Assembly (NCBI GenBank): GCA_050951505.1
Contig: JBMNJE010000012.1
Location: 1-64,000, forward strand
Length of the DNA: 64,000 nt
Direction: 5' to 3'
Origin: DUOA01 sp012839095
GTDB taxonomy: Bacteria; Bacillota; Clostridia; Caldicoprobacterales; DTU083
Of the stretch, positions 34,712 to 43,476 are shown piece after piece. The position numbers and the translations under genes are program-made. Position 1 is the first letter of the stretch, and each line of letters opens with the position of its first letter. The notes beneath the pieces were generated by a model. That model was not told the origin of the DNA and made no database searches. It saw nothing but the letters and a program-made list of their open reading frames with translations.

Positions 34712-34795
34712 ATATACAAGCCTGGAAAAAGTATACAGGCCTCGACTGTAAAGGGATGGTATTTTTGTGAAAAGTGAAGAAAGGTGTGATTACAG

Positions 34796-35983
34796 GTGGA
34801 TCAATTGTTACGGTGTTATGTGATGTTGAAAACAGTCGAAAAAATTCACGGCAGAAGGGGCAAAACCTTTTTGCTCAAGCTTCTCAGGGGCTCGCGGGAG
34901 TACAGTGTGGAAAAAGCCGTATGGGAGTTTGATCTGGTTCCCTTATGGGGGGCTCTGTACCGTATGGAACGGGTGGAAATTGAATCCCTCATGGCGGAGC
35001 TGACGGAAAAGGGCTGGATCTATATCGAAGATGTATCAACCGGCGGCTACACATTCCCGTTTGTTCACATCAGCCGGCAGGGCAGGGCTGAGCTGGCTTC
35101 CCTGAATGAAACTGAAGAAAACAGGCTGAATTCTTATCTGGAACAGGCCTGCTTTGTGCAAAAAAGCCCTGAAGTATCCAATGAAGGCATATTGCTGGAC
35201 AACATCCTGTTTTATCTGGTCGGGTTGTTGGAATTATGGAAGAATCATGCCTCCAAAAACATGGATCTTACAGATCTTATCGGGCAGATGGATCCGGAGT
35301 TTACTACAGCTGAAATGCTTAACAAGCTGCTTTACCGTTCCACTCCTGTCAAGCTGCAGGAACAATTCCGGGAGCCGTATGTAGTGAACATAGTATGTTA
35401 CCAGCTGTCCAACCAGGTGAGGCAGCTTCTCAGTGTGCTTCCCGAGCAGGAATCCATGGTAATCCGCAGCCGTTACCAAGTTAAAGACAGCATGTACCGG
35501 CCTCTGATCGATATAATGAAGCATTACGGCCTAATGGAAAGGGATGTTCAATATACCGTGAAAAGATTTCTTTCCCATTTCGCCAATCGCAGCTATATCG
35601 AGAGGTATCCTTTTGTGGCAGCAATTGTTGATTTGCTTGCGGAAAGCCTGGGTCTGGAAGACAGCAGTTCCCTTTCTCCTGTCAGGGATACTGCTCAGGT
35701 TACCTACGAAATGTATCAAAACGGCAGAACTATTTCCGAAATTGCCAAAGAGCGGGGCCTTGCCGTCAGCACCATATATGCTCATTTTGCCAGGCTGATA
35801 CCAAAATTCAGGATAAGTCTGGATGAAATCCTGCCTGCGGAAAGGATTGCCAACATTCTTCAGGCTGCCGACACAACAGGCGGAGTAAGCCTCAGAGCCA
35901 TAAAAGAGCAGCTGCCTTCTGACTACAACTATGGCGAAATCAGGCTGGTCATGGAGCTGGAAAGAAATTGGAAGGCAGCCTGA
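34796..35983 (+). CDS. RQC-like DNA-binding protein, SOS-controlled
   Basis: 395 residues, no helicase motor. The N-terminal ~75 residues resemble the RQC winged-helix domain of RecQ helicases (RGKTFLLKLLRGSREYSVEKAVWEF, then WGALYRMERVEIESLMAELTEKGWIYIE). The C-terminal ~120 residues contain the helix-turn-helix that follows RQC in many proteins (MYQNGRTISEIAKERGLAVSTIYAHFARLIP). The middle is unassigned. I recall a family named RQC-minor in databases that fits. GTG start 34796 with AAGGTG upstream. The LexA box in its promoter points to a role in DNA repair. It would be a single-gene unit ended by the hairpin at 36075. Confidence 0.82.
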   Translation: MDQLLRCYVMLKTVEKIHGRRGKTFLLKLLRGSREYSVEKAVWEFDLVPLWGALYRMERVEIESLMAELTEKGWIYIEDVSTGGYTFPFVHISRQGRAELASLNETEENRLNSYLEQACFVQKSPEVSNEGILLDNILFYLVGLLELWKNHASKNMDLTDLIGQMDPEFTTAEMLNKLLYRSTPVKLQEQFREPYVVNIVCYQLSNQVRQLLSVLPEQESMVIRSRYQVKDSMYRPLIDIMKHYGLMERDVQYTVKRFLSHFANRSYIERYPFVAAIVDLLAESLGLEDSSSLSPVRDTAQVTYEMYQNGRTISEIAKERGLAVSTIYAHFARLIPKFRISLDEILPAERIANILQAADTTGGVSLRAIKEQLPSDYNYGEIRLVMELERNWKAA

Positions 35984-36074
35984 CACTGATCTATAGATAA
36001 TGCAGGAATTCTCTGTAAACTTCGCCCTGGCTGCAGGGGTGACTGATTACAGCAATATCAGATATATAAGAACA

Positions 36075-36097
36075 AAGAGCCTGTCCAGCAGGCTCTT
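36075..36097 (+). terminator. Terminator hairpin after the RQC-like gene
   Basis: A 9-bp perfect stem (AAGAGCCTG with CAGGCTCTT) around a 5-base loop, followed by AAATTTT. The T-run is weak but the position is right. Confidence 0.65.
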
Positions 36098-36124
36098 AAA
36101 TTTTGACTATTCTATGCAATCTCC

Positions 36125-36163
36125 TTGCAATAATTGAAGGTTGCTATATAATATTTATAGCAA
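36125..36163 (+). promoter_or_regulatory. Promoter with overlapping palindromic operator
   Basis: -35 TTGCAA (36125-36130), 16-base spacer, -10 TATAAT (36147-36152). An inverted repeat TTGCTATA (36141-36148) / TATAGCAA (36156-36163) with 7 bases between overlaps the -10, as expected for a repressor site. It lies 50 bases upstream of the sugar oxidoreductase gene. The regulator is not in the window as far as I can tell. Confidence 0.6.
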
Positions 36164-36212
36164 TTATTCAGGACTTATGGTAAAACACGTCCTATAAAAG
36201 GAGATTATCTGC

Positions 36213-37241
36213 ATGAAACAATTCAGGGTAGGCCTGATTGGCTGTGGAGCCATATCCCATGTACATTTAAGAGCATTGAATGAATTGCCTTTTACAAAAC
36301 TGACAGCTGTATGTGACATTCGGGAGGAACGTGCCAAAGCCGCTGCTCAGCAGTTTGACTGCAGGCCTTATACCGATTACAAGCTGATGCTGGAGCAGGA
36401 ATCACTGGATGCTGTACATATTTGCACCCCCCATTACCTCCACTCAGAAATGACAATCTTTGCAGCCGGAAAGGGCCTGCATGTGCTTACCGAAAAACCT
36501 ATGTCAGTCTCACTTCAGCAGGCTGATGATATGATCCGGGCATGTAAGGAAAGCAGAGTCTCCCTGGGCGTAATCTTCCAGAACAGGTATAACGCCGGTT
36601 CCGTCATGGTTAAGGAAACGCTGGAATCAGGTGAACTGGGGCGCATTCTTTCAGCAAGGCTCAGGGTGCATTGGTATCGAAGTGATGAGTATTACAGCAG
36701 CAGCGACTGGAAGGGCACATGGGACAAGGAGGGCGGAGGAGTAATGATCAACCAGGCCATCCATACCATGGATTTGCTGAGATGGCTGATTGACTCTCCC
36801 ATTGAATATGTGGATGCCAACATATCCAATCGATTCCATCCGGGTATTGAAGTGGAGGATTGTGCTGAAGGTGTCGTTAAATATAAAAACGGTGTGATTA
36901 CCATATTTCACGCAGTAAACTATTATTCCTTCGATTCACCTGTGGAAATAGAGATTCATTGTGAAAACGGTCTGGTAAGAATGATCTCCGACCAGGCTGT
37001 CATAAAGTTTAATGACGGCAGAGAAATGAAGGCTGACAGAAAGCCTTGCGAAAAGCCCGATCCGGACAGCCCGGCAAAGGATTACTGGGGCTTAAGCCAT
37101 ACCGAACAAATCAGGGATTACTACCTGTCTCTGCAAAAAGGGGAAAAACCCTTCATCGACGGGGAAGAGGGGAGAAAGACACAGGCTTTGATTTGCGCTC
37201 TGTATCAGTCGGGCAGGCAAAAAGAAAAGGTATATTTATAA
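36213..37241 (+). CDS. Gfo/Idh/MocA family oxidoreductase
   Basis: A 342-residue NAD(P)-dependent sugar dehydrogenase. Rossmann motif FRVGLIGCGAISHVH at the N-terminus, VHICTPHYLH, then GLHVLTEKPMSVSLQQADDM with the conserved EKP lysine. GGGVMINQAIHTMDLLRWL holds the catalytic His region of the C-terminal domain. ATG start with AAAGGAG upstream. It is followed 33 bases later by a TIM-barrel sugar isomerase, a common pairing in sugar or inositol catabolism. It differs clearly from the first Gfo/Idh enzyme at 13923. Confidence 0.92.
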   Translation: MKQFRVGLIGCGAISHVHLRALNELPFTKLTAVCDIREERAKAAAQQFDCRPYTDYKLMLEQESLDAVHICTPHYLHSEMTIFAAGKGLHVLTEKPMSVSLQQADDMIRACKESRVSLGVIFQNRYNAGSVMVKETLESGELGRILSARLRVHWYRSDEYYSSSDWKGTWDKEGGGVMINQAIHTMDLLRWLIDSPIEYVDANISNRFHPGIEVEDCAEGVVKYKNGVITIFHAVNYYSFDSPVEIEIHCENGLVRMISDQAVIKFNDGREMKADRKPCEKPDPDSPAKDYWGLSHTEQIRDYYLSLQKGEKPFIDGEEGRKTQALICALYQSGRQKEKVYL

Positions 37242-37274
37242 TTAAATAATTAATGGAAAGGAGCAGTATCTGAT

Positions 37275-38132
37275 ATGAAACCCTTCAAAATCGGTGTAAT
37301 GGTGGATTCTTTCCGTCTTGGCATAGCGGAAGGAATAAGGAAAGCAGCGGAAGTTGGTGCAGAAGGCATTCAGATTTACGCCACCGTAGGAGATATGGCA
37401 CCGGAGAATTTAAGCTCTGCAAAACGGCGGGAGATTCTGGACATTGTTAAATCCAACGGACTGGTTGTCTCTGCCTTATGCGGCGATATGGGCGGCTATG
37501 GATTCGAAATCCAAAAGGATAACGCCGAAAGAGTGGAGAAATCCAAGAGAATTATGGATTTGGCCCTTGATTTGGAAACGAAAGTGGTAACAACCCATAT
37601 TGGAGTAATCCCGTCCGACCCCGGTCATGACAGGTACAAGGTCATGCAGGATGCCTTAGACGCTTTAGGTGAATATGGTGATCAGGTGGGTGCTTATTTC
37701 GCCATTGAGACCGGTCCTGAAAAAGCCCTTGTGTTAAAAGGCTTTTTGGACAGCTTAGGCTCCGGGGGAGTTAAGGTCAACCTGGATCCGGCAAATCTGG
37801 TCATGGTAACAGATGATGATCCGGTTCAGGCTGTTTATACCCTTAAGGACTACATCGTTCATACCCATGCCAAGGACGGTATTATGAAAAAGAAGACCGA
37901 TCCGGAAAGAATATATCATTTCTTTGCTGAAGGCGGCATTGAAGATATCCGCATGGAGGACTACTTCCTTGAAACGCCTTTGGGGGAAGGCTCAGTTGAT
38001 TTCACCAATTATTTGAAAGCCTTGGAGGATGTCGGTTTTCAGGGATTTCTGACCATTGAAAGAGAAGTAGGAGATCAACCGGAGAAGGACATCAGACTTG
38101 CTGTGGATTTCCTGAAAAATTTGATCAAATAA
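37275..38132 (+). CDS. Sugar phosphate isomerase/epimerase (TIM barrel, xylose-isomerase-like)
   Basis: A 285-residue TIM-barrel protein of the AP endonuclease 2 / IolE-IolI superfamily. Conserved strands end in metal ligands typical of the family: TTHIGVIPSDPG (His), FAIETGP (Glu), KVNLDPANLV (Asp), VHTHAKDGI (His and Asp) and the C-terminal LTIEREVGD (Glu). It would isomerise or epimerise a keto-sugar or inosose, probably in one pathway with the oxidoreductase upstream. ATG start with AAAGGAGC upstream. A terminator follows. Confidence 0.9.
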   Translation: MKPFKIGVMVDSFRLGIAEGIRKAAEVGAEGIQIYATVGDMAPENLSSAKRREILDIVKSNGLVVSALCGDMGGYGFEIQKDNAERVEKSKRIMDLALDLETKVVTTHIGVIPSDPGHDRYKVMQDALDALGEYGDQVGAYFAIETGPEKALVLKGFLDSLGSGGVKVNLDPANLVMVTDDDPVQAVYTLKDYIVHTHAKDGIMKKKTDPERIYHFFAEGGIEDIRMEDYFLETPLGEGSVDFTNYLKALEDVGFQGFLTIEREVGDQPEKDIRLAVDFLKNLIK

Positions 38133-38156
38133 TGCTTTCATACATAATTTCATGGT

Positions 38157-38186
38157 GGGAGTCTGCCTGAGGCTCCCGCTTTTTTT
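38157..38186 (+). terminator. Rho-independent terminator of the sugar operon
   Basis: GGGAGTCT pairs with AGGCTCCC around a GCCTG loop, followed after two bases by seven Ts. Confidence 0.85.
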
Positions 38187-38303
38187 ATTATCATTCTGAA
38201 CAAAGATGATACCTTGACTAAAATTACTGACGCCCGTGAAGAAGATCTGTGTTATATAGGATCTAATTTTTTTGCCGGATGTTATGATACGGATCATGTA
38301 TAA

Positions 38304-38567
38304 ATGCTTACCCAGGAAGGTGCAAAAGAATTCAAGCACTACAAATATGAATTTAGTATATCTGTAGGCATAGATCAGCATATGTGGTTAACAAATACTT
38401 ATCTTGTGGTCTCTGGTCCAAAAGGGCTGGGAGCTCTGAATAAGGACGGAGAATTTATCATAACTCCGGAACAGGATACCATCCTGCCTGAGCTGTTATT
38501 TGTGTATCTGCGAGGAGAAAATTTTGGGGAAATGGGGATTCCGATAAAGGGAACCTGGATAGAATAA
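38304..38567 (+). CDS. Small hypothetical protein, possibly a broken gene's 3' part
   Basis: 87 residues, no family recognised; the middle reads GPKGLGALNKDGEFIITPEQ. The same frame is open upstream from about 38200 (NKDDTLTKITDAREEDLCYIG) up to a single TAA directly before the ATG at 38304. No Shine-Dalgarno site precedes that ATG. So this may be the 3' part of a longer gene broken by a stop codon. It follows a terminator and has no evident promoter. Low confidence that it is expressed. Confidence 0.4.
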   Translation: MLTQEGAKEFKHYKYEFSISVGIDQHMWLTNTYLVVSGPKGLGALNKDGEFIITPEQDTILPELLFVYLRGENFGEMGIPIKGTWIE

Positions 38568-38780
38568 AAGACTCGTGCAAAAGCCCGCCGATAAAATTGC
38601 ATGCTTTCCTTATTTGTCATCTAAAATTTGGTATAATAGTAACGACGCTATCTTTTATCGCACAAAACCTTGTCAATGAAAATACAAAGTGATACAATTT
38701 TTAGGTATATAATTTTGTTGCATAGGGATGTATAATAATTCATTGAAGCAAGCAGCGTACAGGACAAGGAGGCAGACCAA

Positions 38781-40007
38781 TTGGCATTAATTGTACAAAA
38801 ATACGGCGGCAGCTCGGTGGCCAATGCTGAACGGGTCATGAGAGTGGCTGAACGGATTGTTGAAACATATAATAAGGGAAATCAGGTTGTGGTGGTACTG
38901 TCGGCACAAGGCGATACCACTGATGAGCTGATTGACAAGGCAAAAGAAATAAACAGCAATCCATCCAAACGGGAAATGGACATGCTCCTATCAACCGGTG
39001 AACAGATCTCCATTTCCTTAATGGCCATGGCTATTGCAAAACTCGGCTGCAAGTGCATCTCCCTGCTGGGACAGCAGGTGGGAATACTGACGGACAGCTT
39101 CCACACCCATGCCCGAATTGAAAGAATCGACGGAGAGAGGATGCGGGAAGAGCTCAATCAGGGAAAGATTGTAATTGTAGCAGGATTTCAGGGTGTTAAT
39201 GAGAAGGGTGATATCACCACCCTGGGAAGAGGCGGCTCTGATACTACGGCTGTGGCATTGGCTGCAGTTCTTAATGCCGACTTATGTGAAATATACACGG
39301 ATGTGGACGGCATATTTACAGCTGACCCCAGAATCGTACCCGGTGCCAGGAAGCTTAAGGATATTTCCTATGATGAGATGCTGGAGCTGGCCAGCCTGGG
39401 TGCCAGAGTCCTGCATAATCGTTCGGTGGAGCTGGCGAAAAATTACAATGTGAATATGGTGGTCCGTTCCAGTTTGAACAATGGCAACGGGACCCTGGTC
39501 AAGGAGGTAGCGGAAGTGGAAAAAATGTTGATCAAAGGAGTCACATATGACAAGGATATTGCACGGGTATCGGTGATGGCAGTCAGAGACATTCCAGGCG
39601 TGGCCTTTAAAATATTCAAGCTGCTGGCAGATGCAGACATAAATGTGGACATAATTGTTCAAAGCATCGGAAGGGGAGATACCAAGGATATTTCCTTCAC
39701 CATTGACAGGGATCAATTAACCGAAACCGTTGATCTCATTAACAAAAACCTCGACTATATAGGTGCCAGTGGAGTGAATTTTACCCATGATGTAGCCAAG
39801 GTATCCATTGTGGGTGCCGGTATGGCCAACCATCCGGGGGTAGCGGCTGACATGTTCGGAGCTCTGGCTGATGCAGACATCAACATCCATATGATAAGTA
39901 CATCCGATATAAAAATTTCCTGCCTGGTTCGCTGGGATGAGGCTGAAAAGGCAGTACAGGCCATTCACGAACGGTTCGGTTTGGGCAGCCCCGTTCAGGA
40001 GATTTAA
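38781..40007 (+). CDS. lysC: Aspartate kinase
   Basis: A 408-residue monofunctional aspartokinase that phosphorylates L-aspartate in the first step of lysine, threonine, methionine and diaminopimelate synthesis. The N-terminal kinase domain has ALIVQKYGGSSVANAERV, then FQGVNEKGDITTLGRGGSDTTAVALA and YTDVDGIFTADPR. Two C-terminal ACT domains (from about residue 265) provide feedback control. TTG start with AAGGAGG 9 bases upstream. No lysine riboswitch is visible in the ~200 bases upstream, so control is probably allosteric or by other means. dut follows 4 bases later. Confidence 0.95.
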   Translation: MALIVQKYGGSSVANAERVMRVAERIVETYNKGNQVVVVLSAQGDTTDELIDKAKEINSNPSKREMDMLLSTGEQISISLMAMAIAKLGCKCISLLGQQVGILTDSFHTHARIERIDGERMREELNQGKIVIVAGFQGVNEKGDITTLGRGGSDTTAVALAAVLNADLCEIYTDVDGIFTADPRIVPGARKLKDISYDEMLELASLGARVLHNRSVELAKNYNVNMVVRSSLNNGNGTLVKEVAEVEKMLIKGVTYDKDIARVSVMAVRDIPGVAFKIFKLLADADINVDIIVQSIGRGDTKDISFTIDRDQLTETVDLINKNLDYIGASGVNFTHDVAKVSIVGAGMANHPGVAADMFGALADADINIHMISTSDIKISCLVRWDEAEKAVQAIHERFGLGSPVQEI

Positions 40008-40011
40008 TAAA

Positions 40012-40440
40012 ATGAAGCTTAAGATAAAAAAGGTGCATCCCCGGGCAAGATTACCCGAATATGCTCATCCGGGTGATGCCGGTTTGGATCTTTTCTCCGT
40101 GGAAGATGCCGAGCTTAAGCCCGGATGTTCCCGCCTTATTCGTACAGGCATTGCAATCGGGCTGCCGGAGGGGACTGAAGCACAGGTCAGACCCAGAAGC
40201 GGGCTTGCTCTTAAGCACCAGATTACAATATTGAATACTCCCGGCACCATAGATGAAGGATATCGGGGGGAAATAGGCGTGATTATGATCAATCATGGCA
40301 GGGATTCCTTTTTCATACGAGAGGGGATGAAAATTGCTCAAATGGTCATTCAGCGCGTTCTCCGGGTTGAAGTGGAGGAAGTGGAAGAGTTGTCCGACAG
40401 CTTCAGGGGTCAGGGCGGATTTGGTTCCACCGGTATATAA
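40012..40440 (+). CDS. dut: dUTP diphosphatase (dUTPase)
   Basis: A 142-residue trimeric dUTPase that hydrolyses dUTP to dUMP and pyrophosphate, keeping uracil out of DNA. The five motifs are present: HPGDAGLDLFS, PRSGLALKH, NTPGTIDEGYRGEIGVIMIN, KIAQMVIQ and the C-terminal P-loop-like RGQGGFGSTG. The start ATG 40012 lies 4 bases after lysC; a longer in-frame start inside lysC is rejected. Pairing with lysC looks like simple co-transcription. Confidence 0.96.
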   Translation: MKLKIKKVHPRARLPEYAHPGDAGLDLFSVEDAELKPGCSRLIRTGIAIGLPEGTEAQVRPRSGLALKHQITILNTPGTIDEGYRGEIGVIMINHGRDSFFIREGMKIAQMVIQRVLRVEVEEVEELSDSFRGQGGFGSTGI

Positions 40441-40452
40441 CGGAGGGTGAAC

Positions 40453-41796
40453 ATGCAGATGCGAAGGTTCAGGTTTTGGCTGGCATGGTTGGTCACCCTG
40501 CTTTTTATCTCATCGCTGCTGACAGCCTGCGGCCTGATGGGAGAGGGTGACAAAGAGCAGGATAAGCAGGATAAGATCCTCTATTTCTTTTATCCCCATG
40601 ACGGCAGCGACATGATAAAGCGATTGATTATAGAGTACAACAGCCTGAATGAGGGAATTACCGTTGAAGGAATAGAAGGCCCGGGTCTGGGAGCAGAGTT
40701 TACAGACAAGTTGTATGAACTGAAGGAGACGGGGGAAACGGTCCCCGATGTCATTCTGATCCATGACACCTGGCTGGCCAGGCTGGCTTCAGAGGAATGC
40801 ATCCGTTCATTGGACGGGGGCCTGACCTCAGAAAAGAAAGAAGCTTTTTTCAAAGGTATGATGGATGCTCTGGTCTGGGAGGATGAGATCTATGGGTTGC
40901 CTTTTTGGCAGGATATGCCCCTGCTCTACTACCGGAAAGACCTGATTGACTCACCGCCTTCCGACTGGTCGGAGCTGGCAGGGATGGCTGAGCAGGCCGC
41001 AAAGGCCAATGATATGGATTATGGGCTCATTTTTCCCGGAAAGTCCCGGGAAAATGCAGCGGTTTTCCTGGCAGGTATATGGACATATTTTAATGCATAT
41101 CCGGAATATGAGGCAGAGGAAACTCTGATTGACGAGAGTGCAATGATGACAGCATGGAGAAACCTGACTGGTATGGTGAGGAACAATGTCATACCCCAGC
41201 TTTCCATGAGTATGGGAGCAGAAGACTGCAGGGCGGTTTTTGAAGAGGGAAATGCGGTATTTATGTGGAACTGGTCCTATGCAGCCAGACTCTTTCAGAA
41301 TGAAAGCTCTCCTCTGGCGGGCAAGGTGGGGATAAGCTTTTTGCCGGTATCAGAGAATGAGGAAAACACAGGCGGAATCCTGAGCGGTTATGCGCTGACC
41401 ATGAGCAGGGATACCGGATTGCTGCTCGAGAGCTGGGACTTTATGCAGTTCCTGACCGGGGAAGAGGCACAGCTGAATTTGCAGGATGCAGGATTGATGC
41501 CGGCCAGAAAATCCTTGTACAGATCCACCTGGCTGTCCTGGACAGGTCTTCCTGCGCAGTTCCCGGATATGCTGCAATCGGGAAGGGCGCTAAAGCCCGG
41601 CACCTATGCGGAAAGTACCCTGAATATGATGGCTGATGCCCTGTCACTGGCGATTGAAGAGGGAAAGAGTGCAGAGGATTTGATTTTATTTGTCAGGGAA
41701 GGGGTAGTGGAGGAGCAGCAGGAAGAGCAGCCGGGTCAGGAGGCAGAGGGCGAAGGAAATGAAGAAGAAACAGACAATGCGGATGTTGATGAATAA
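40453..41796 (+). CDS. Extracellular solute-binding lipoprotein (sugar ABC type), orphan
   Basis: 447 residues. An N-terminal signal with lipobox LLTAC predicts a lipid-anchored extracellular protein. The body has the family 1 solute-binding fold: VPDVILIHDTWLARLASEECIRSLD, then VWEDEIYGLPFWQDMPLLYYRKDL, and AVFMWNWSYAARLF. The last ~35 residues are a highly acidic tail (Glu/Gln-rich) unusual for the family. The start is ATG 40453 with CGGAGGG upstream. No ABC permease or ATPase lies nearby, so it either uses a distant transporter or has another role. Confidence 0.88.
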   Translation: MQMRRFRFWLAWLVTLLFISSLLTACGLMGEGDKEQDKQDKILYFFYPHDGSDMIKRLIIEYNSLNEGITVEGIEGPGLGAEFTDKLYELKETGETVPDVILIHDTWLARLASEECIRSLDGGLTSEKKEAFFKGMMDALVWEDEIYGLPFWQDMPLLYYRKDLIDSPPSDWSELAGMAEQAAKANDMDYGLIFPGKSRENAAVFLAGIWTYFNAYPEYEAEETLIDESAMMTAWRNLTGMVRNNVIPQLSMSMGAEDCRAVFEEGNAVFMWNWSYAARLFQNESSPLAGKVGISFLPVSENEENTGGILSGYALTMSRDTGLLLESWDFMQFLTGEEAQLNLQDAGLMPARKSLYRSTWLSWTGLPAQFPDMLQSGRALKPGTYAESTLNMMADALSLAIEEGKSAEDLILFVREGVVEEQQEEQPGQEAEGEGNEEETDNADVDE

Positions 41797-41868
41797 CCGG
41801 AATTGACACAGGAATGATGAGGCGGCACAAGCCTGAGATCCAAAGATTCAGGAAGGAGAGCAGCAGGT

Positions 41869-42900
41869 ATGGATTATATGACTTTATTCACACAAATACA
41901 AAAGGGCAGTCTGGGAAAACTGTATCTGCTGCATGGTCCGGAAGAATTCACCAAGGAAGAAGCCTTGAGTCAGATCATTGAGAAGCTGGTTCCGGCTTCT
42001 TACAGGGATTTGAATTATCTGATCCTGGACGGGACGGAGACAACGGCTGATGACATCATAGCTGCCAGCGAGACTCTGCCCTTTATGGCAGACAGAAGGC
42101 TGGTTGTTGTGAAAAATTACAGCGGTCTGTCTTCCGGGAAGTCGGATGATGAGGCACGGCTTAAGAAGTACCTGGAAAACATCCCTGACAGCACCTGCCT
42201 GATATTTTACCAAAGGGGCAGTGCAGACAGGAAAAGAATGATCTACAAGGCCATAAGCAAACATGGAGAAACAGTGGAATTTGAAAGACTGAATCATTCG
42301 AATCTAGTCAGATGGACACGAAAAAGGTTCCAGCTTCATAATAAAACAATTTCCAGGGAAGACCTGGAGTATTTCATAATGCAGACAGGCAACAACCTGG
42401 AAGATATTAAAAATGAGGTGGAAAAGCTGGCTTCATTCTCGGGCTCAGCGCCCGATATCACCAGGGATGCAATAGATAAACTGGTTACCCCTTCCGATGA
42501 GTTTACAGTATTTCAGTTCATCGATGCGGTGGCAGCCAGGAAAAAAGGGGAAGCGCTGAGGCAGGTCGACTTTTTGCTGGAACAGGGCCAGTCTGTATTC
42601 GGCATCCTTTCCTTGATTGCACGACAGCTTAAAATTATGCTGCTGTGCAGGGAATATGACCAGGCAGGCTATTCTCTTGACCAGATTAAGGCCAAACTGA
42701 GACAAAAACCCTATGATGTCCATCCTTATTCCGTACAGAAAGGCATGCAGCAGTCCCGCGGATTTACCATGGAACAGCTGCGCTATGGCCTGAATCAGTG
42801 TCTGATGACGGACTACGGAATCAAAAGCGGAAAAATCAAAGATCGCCTGGGACTTGAGTTACTGGTGATCAGGATGTGCAGGAAGGAACGGGCATCCTAG
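41869..42900 (+). CDS. holA: DNA polymerase III subunit delta
   Basis: A 343-residue clamp-loader delta subunit that opens the beta sliding clamp. It begins DYMTLFTQIQKGSLGKLYLLHGPEEF, typical of HolA, followed by LPFMADRRLVVVKNYSG and LIFYQRGSADRKRMIYKAI. The C-terminal part (VFQFIDAVAARKKGEALRQVDFLLEQG) forms the oligomerisation domain. No ATP-binding site is expected in delta. ATG start with GGAGAGCAG upstream. It is adjacent to rpsT in convergent orientation, the usual Firmicute neighbourhood. Confidence 0.94.
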   Translation: MDYMTLFTQIQKGSLGKLYLLHGPEEFTKEEALSQIIEKLVPASYRDLNYLILDGTETTADDIIAASETLPFMADRRLVVVKNYSGLSSGKSDDEARLKKYLENIPDSTCLIFYQRGSADRKRMIYKAISKHGETVEFERLNHSNLVRWTRKRFQLHNKTISREDLEYFIMQTGNNLEDIKNEVEKLASFSGSAPDITRDAIDKLVTPSDEFTVFQFIDAVAARKKGEALRQVDFLLEQGQSVFGILSLIARQLKIMLLCREYDQAGYSLDQIKAKLRQKPYDVHPYSVQKGMQQSRGFTMEQLRYGLNQCLMTDYGIKSGKIKDRLGLELLVIRMCRKERAS

Positions 42901-42940
42901 CCGGTAACCGGCTTCCCTGCCTCACAAGGTTAAATAAAAA

Positions 42941-42964
42941 AGCTTCCTGTAACGGGAAGCTTTT
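42941..42964. terminator. Bidirectional terminator between holA and rpsT
   Basis: AGCTTCC pairs with GGGAAGCT around a short loop, with A-rich sequence before and TTTT after, so it can serve both convergent genes. Confidence 0.8.
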
Positions 42965-42971
42965 GCTCTTA

Positions 42972-43250
42972 TCAGACAGTTTTATTCTGAGAAGCTGTGT
43001 TTAATCGAAGAGCCAGTTTTGCCTTTTTTCGATTGGCAGCATTCTTATGGATAGTACCCTTTGCGGCAGCCATATCGATTTTCTTGGTTATCTGGGGATA
43101 AAGCACTGTTGCTTTTTCCACATCACTGTCCAGGAGAGCACTTTCAAACTTTTTAACGGCAGTCTTAAGCTCAGATTTAATCATCTTATTCCGCAGTGCT
43201 TTTTTCTGCGATACATTTACTCTCTTGATGGCTGACTTGATATTTGGCAA
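42972..43250 (-). CDS. rpsT: 30S ribosomal protein S20
   Basis: 92 residues, a basic protein that binds 16S rRNA early in 30S assembly. PNIKSAIKRVNVSQKKALRN at the start and KGTIHKNAANRKKAKLALRLN near the end are classic S20. The start is TTG 43250 on the minus strand with GGGGAGGTG upstream; the longer frame starting at 43295 includes the SD region and is rejected. Transcribed opposite to holA and gpr. Confidence 0.96.
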   Translation of the reverse strand: MPNIKSAIKRVNVSQKKALRNKMIKSELKTAVKKFESALLDSDVEKATVLYPQITKKIDMAAAKGTIHKNAANRKKAKLALRLNTASQNKTV

Positions 43251-43476
43251 ATTCTTCACCTCCCCGACTAAAATCAGCGAATAATATTGTATCATTAATA
43301 ATCATGTTAGGCAAGAGAAAAACAGAAAGATTCCTAAAATAATGGGATGGGATCTGCATAAGGGCCGGCAGCAGGCGAAATGACCGCAAAATGGGAATAA
43401 ATACGCATATGCCAGGTGAAAATAGGAGGAGCATGTTTATTTTATCATATGTTACATAAGGAAGGATGAACCGTCT

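Noticed and set aside
38580..38780. A possible lysine riboswitch or T-box ahead of lysC
   Set aside because: I found no T-box motif (TGGNACCGCG-like) and no lysine-aptamer core in this stretch.
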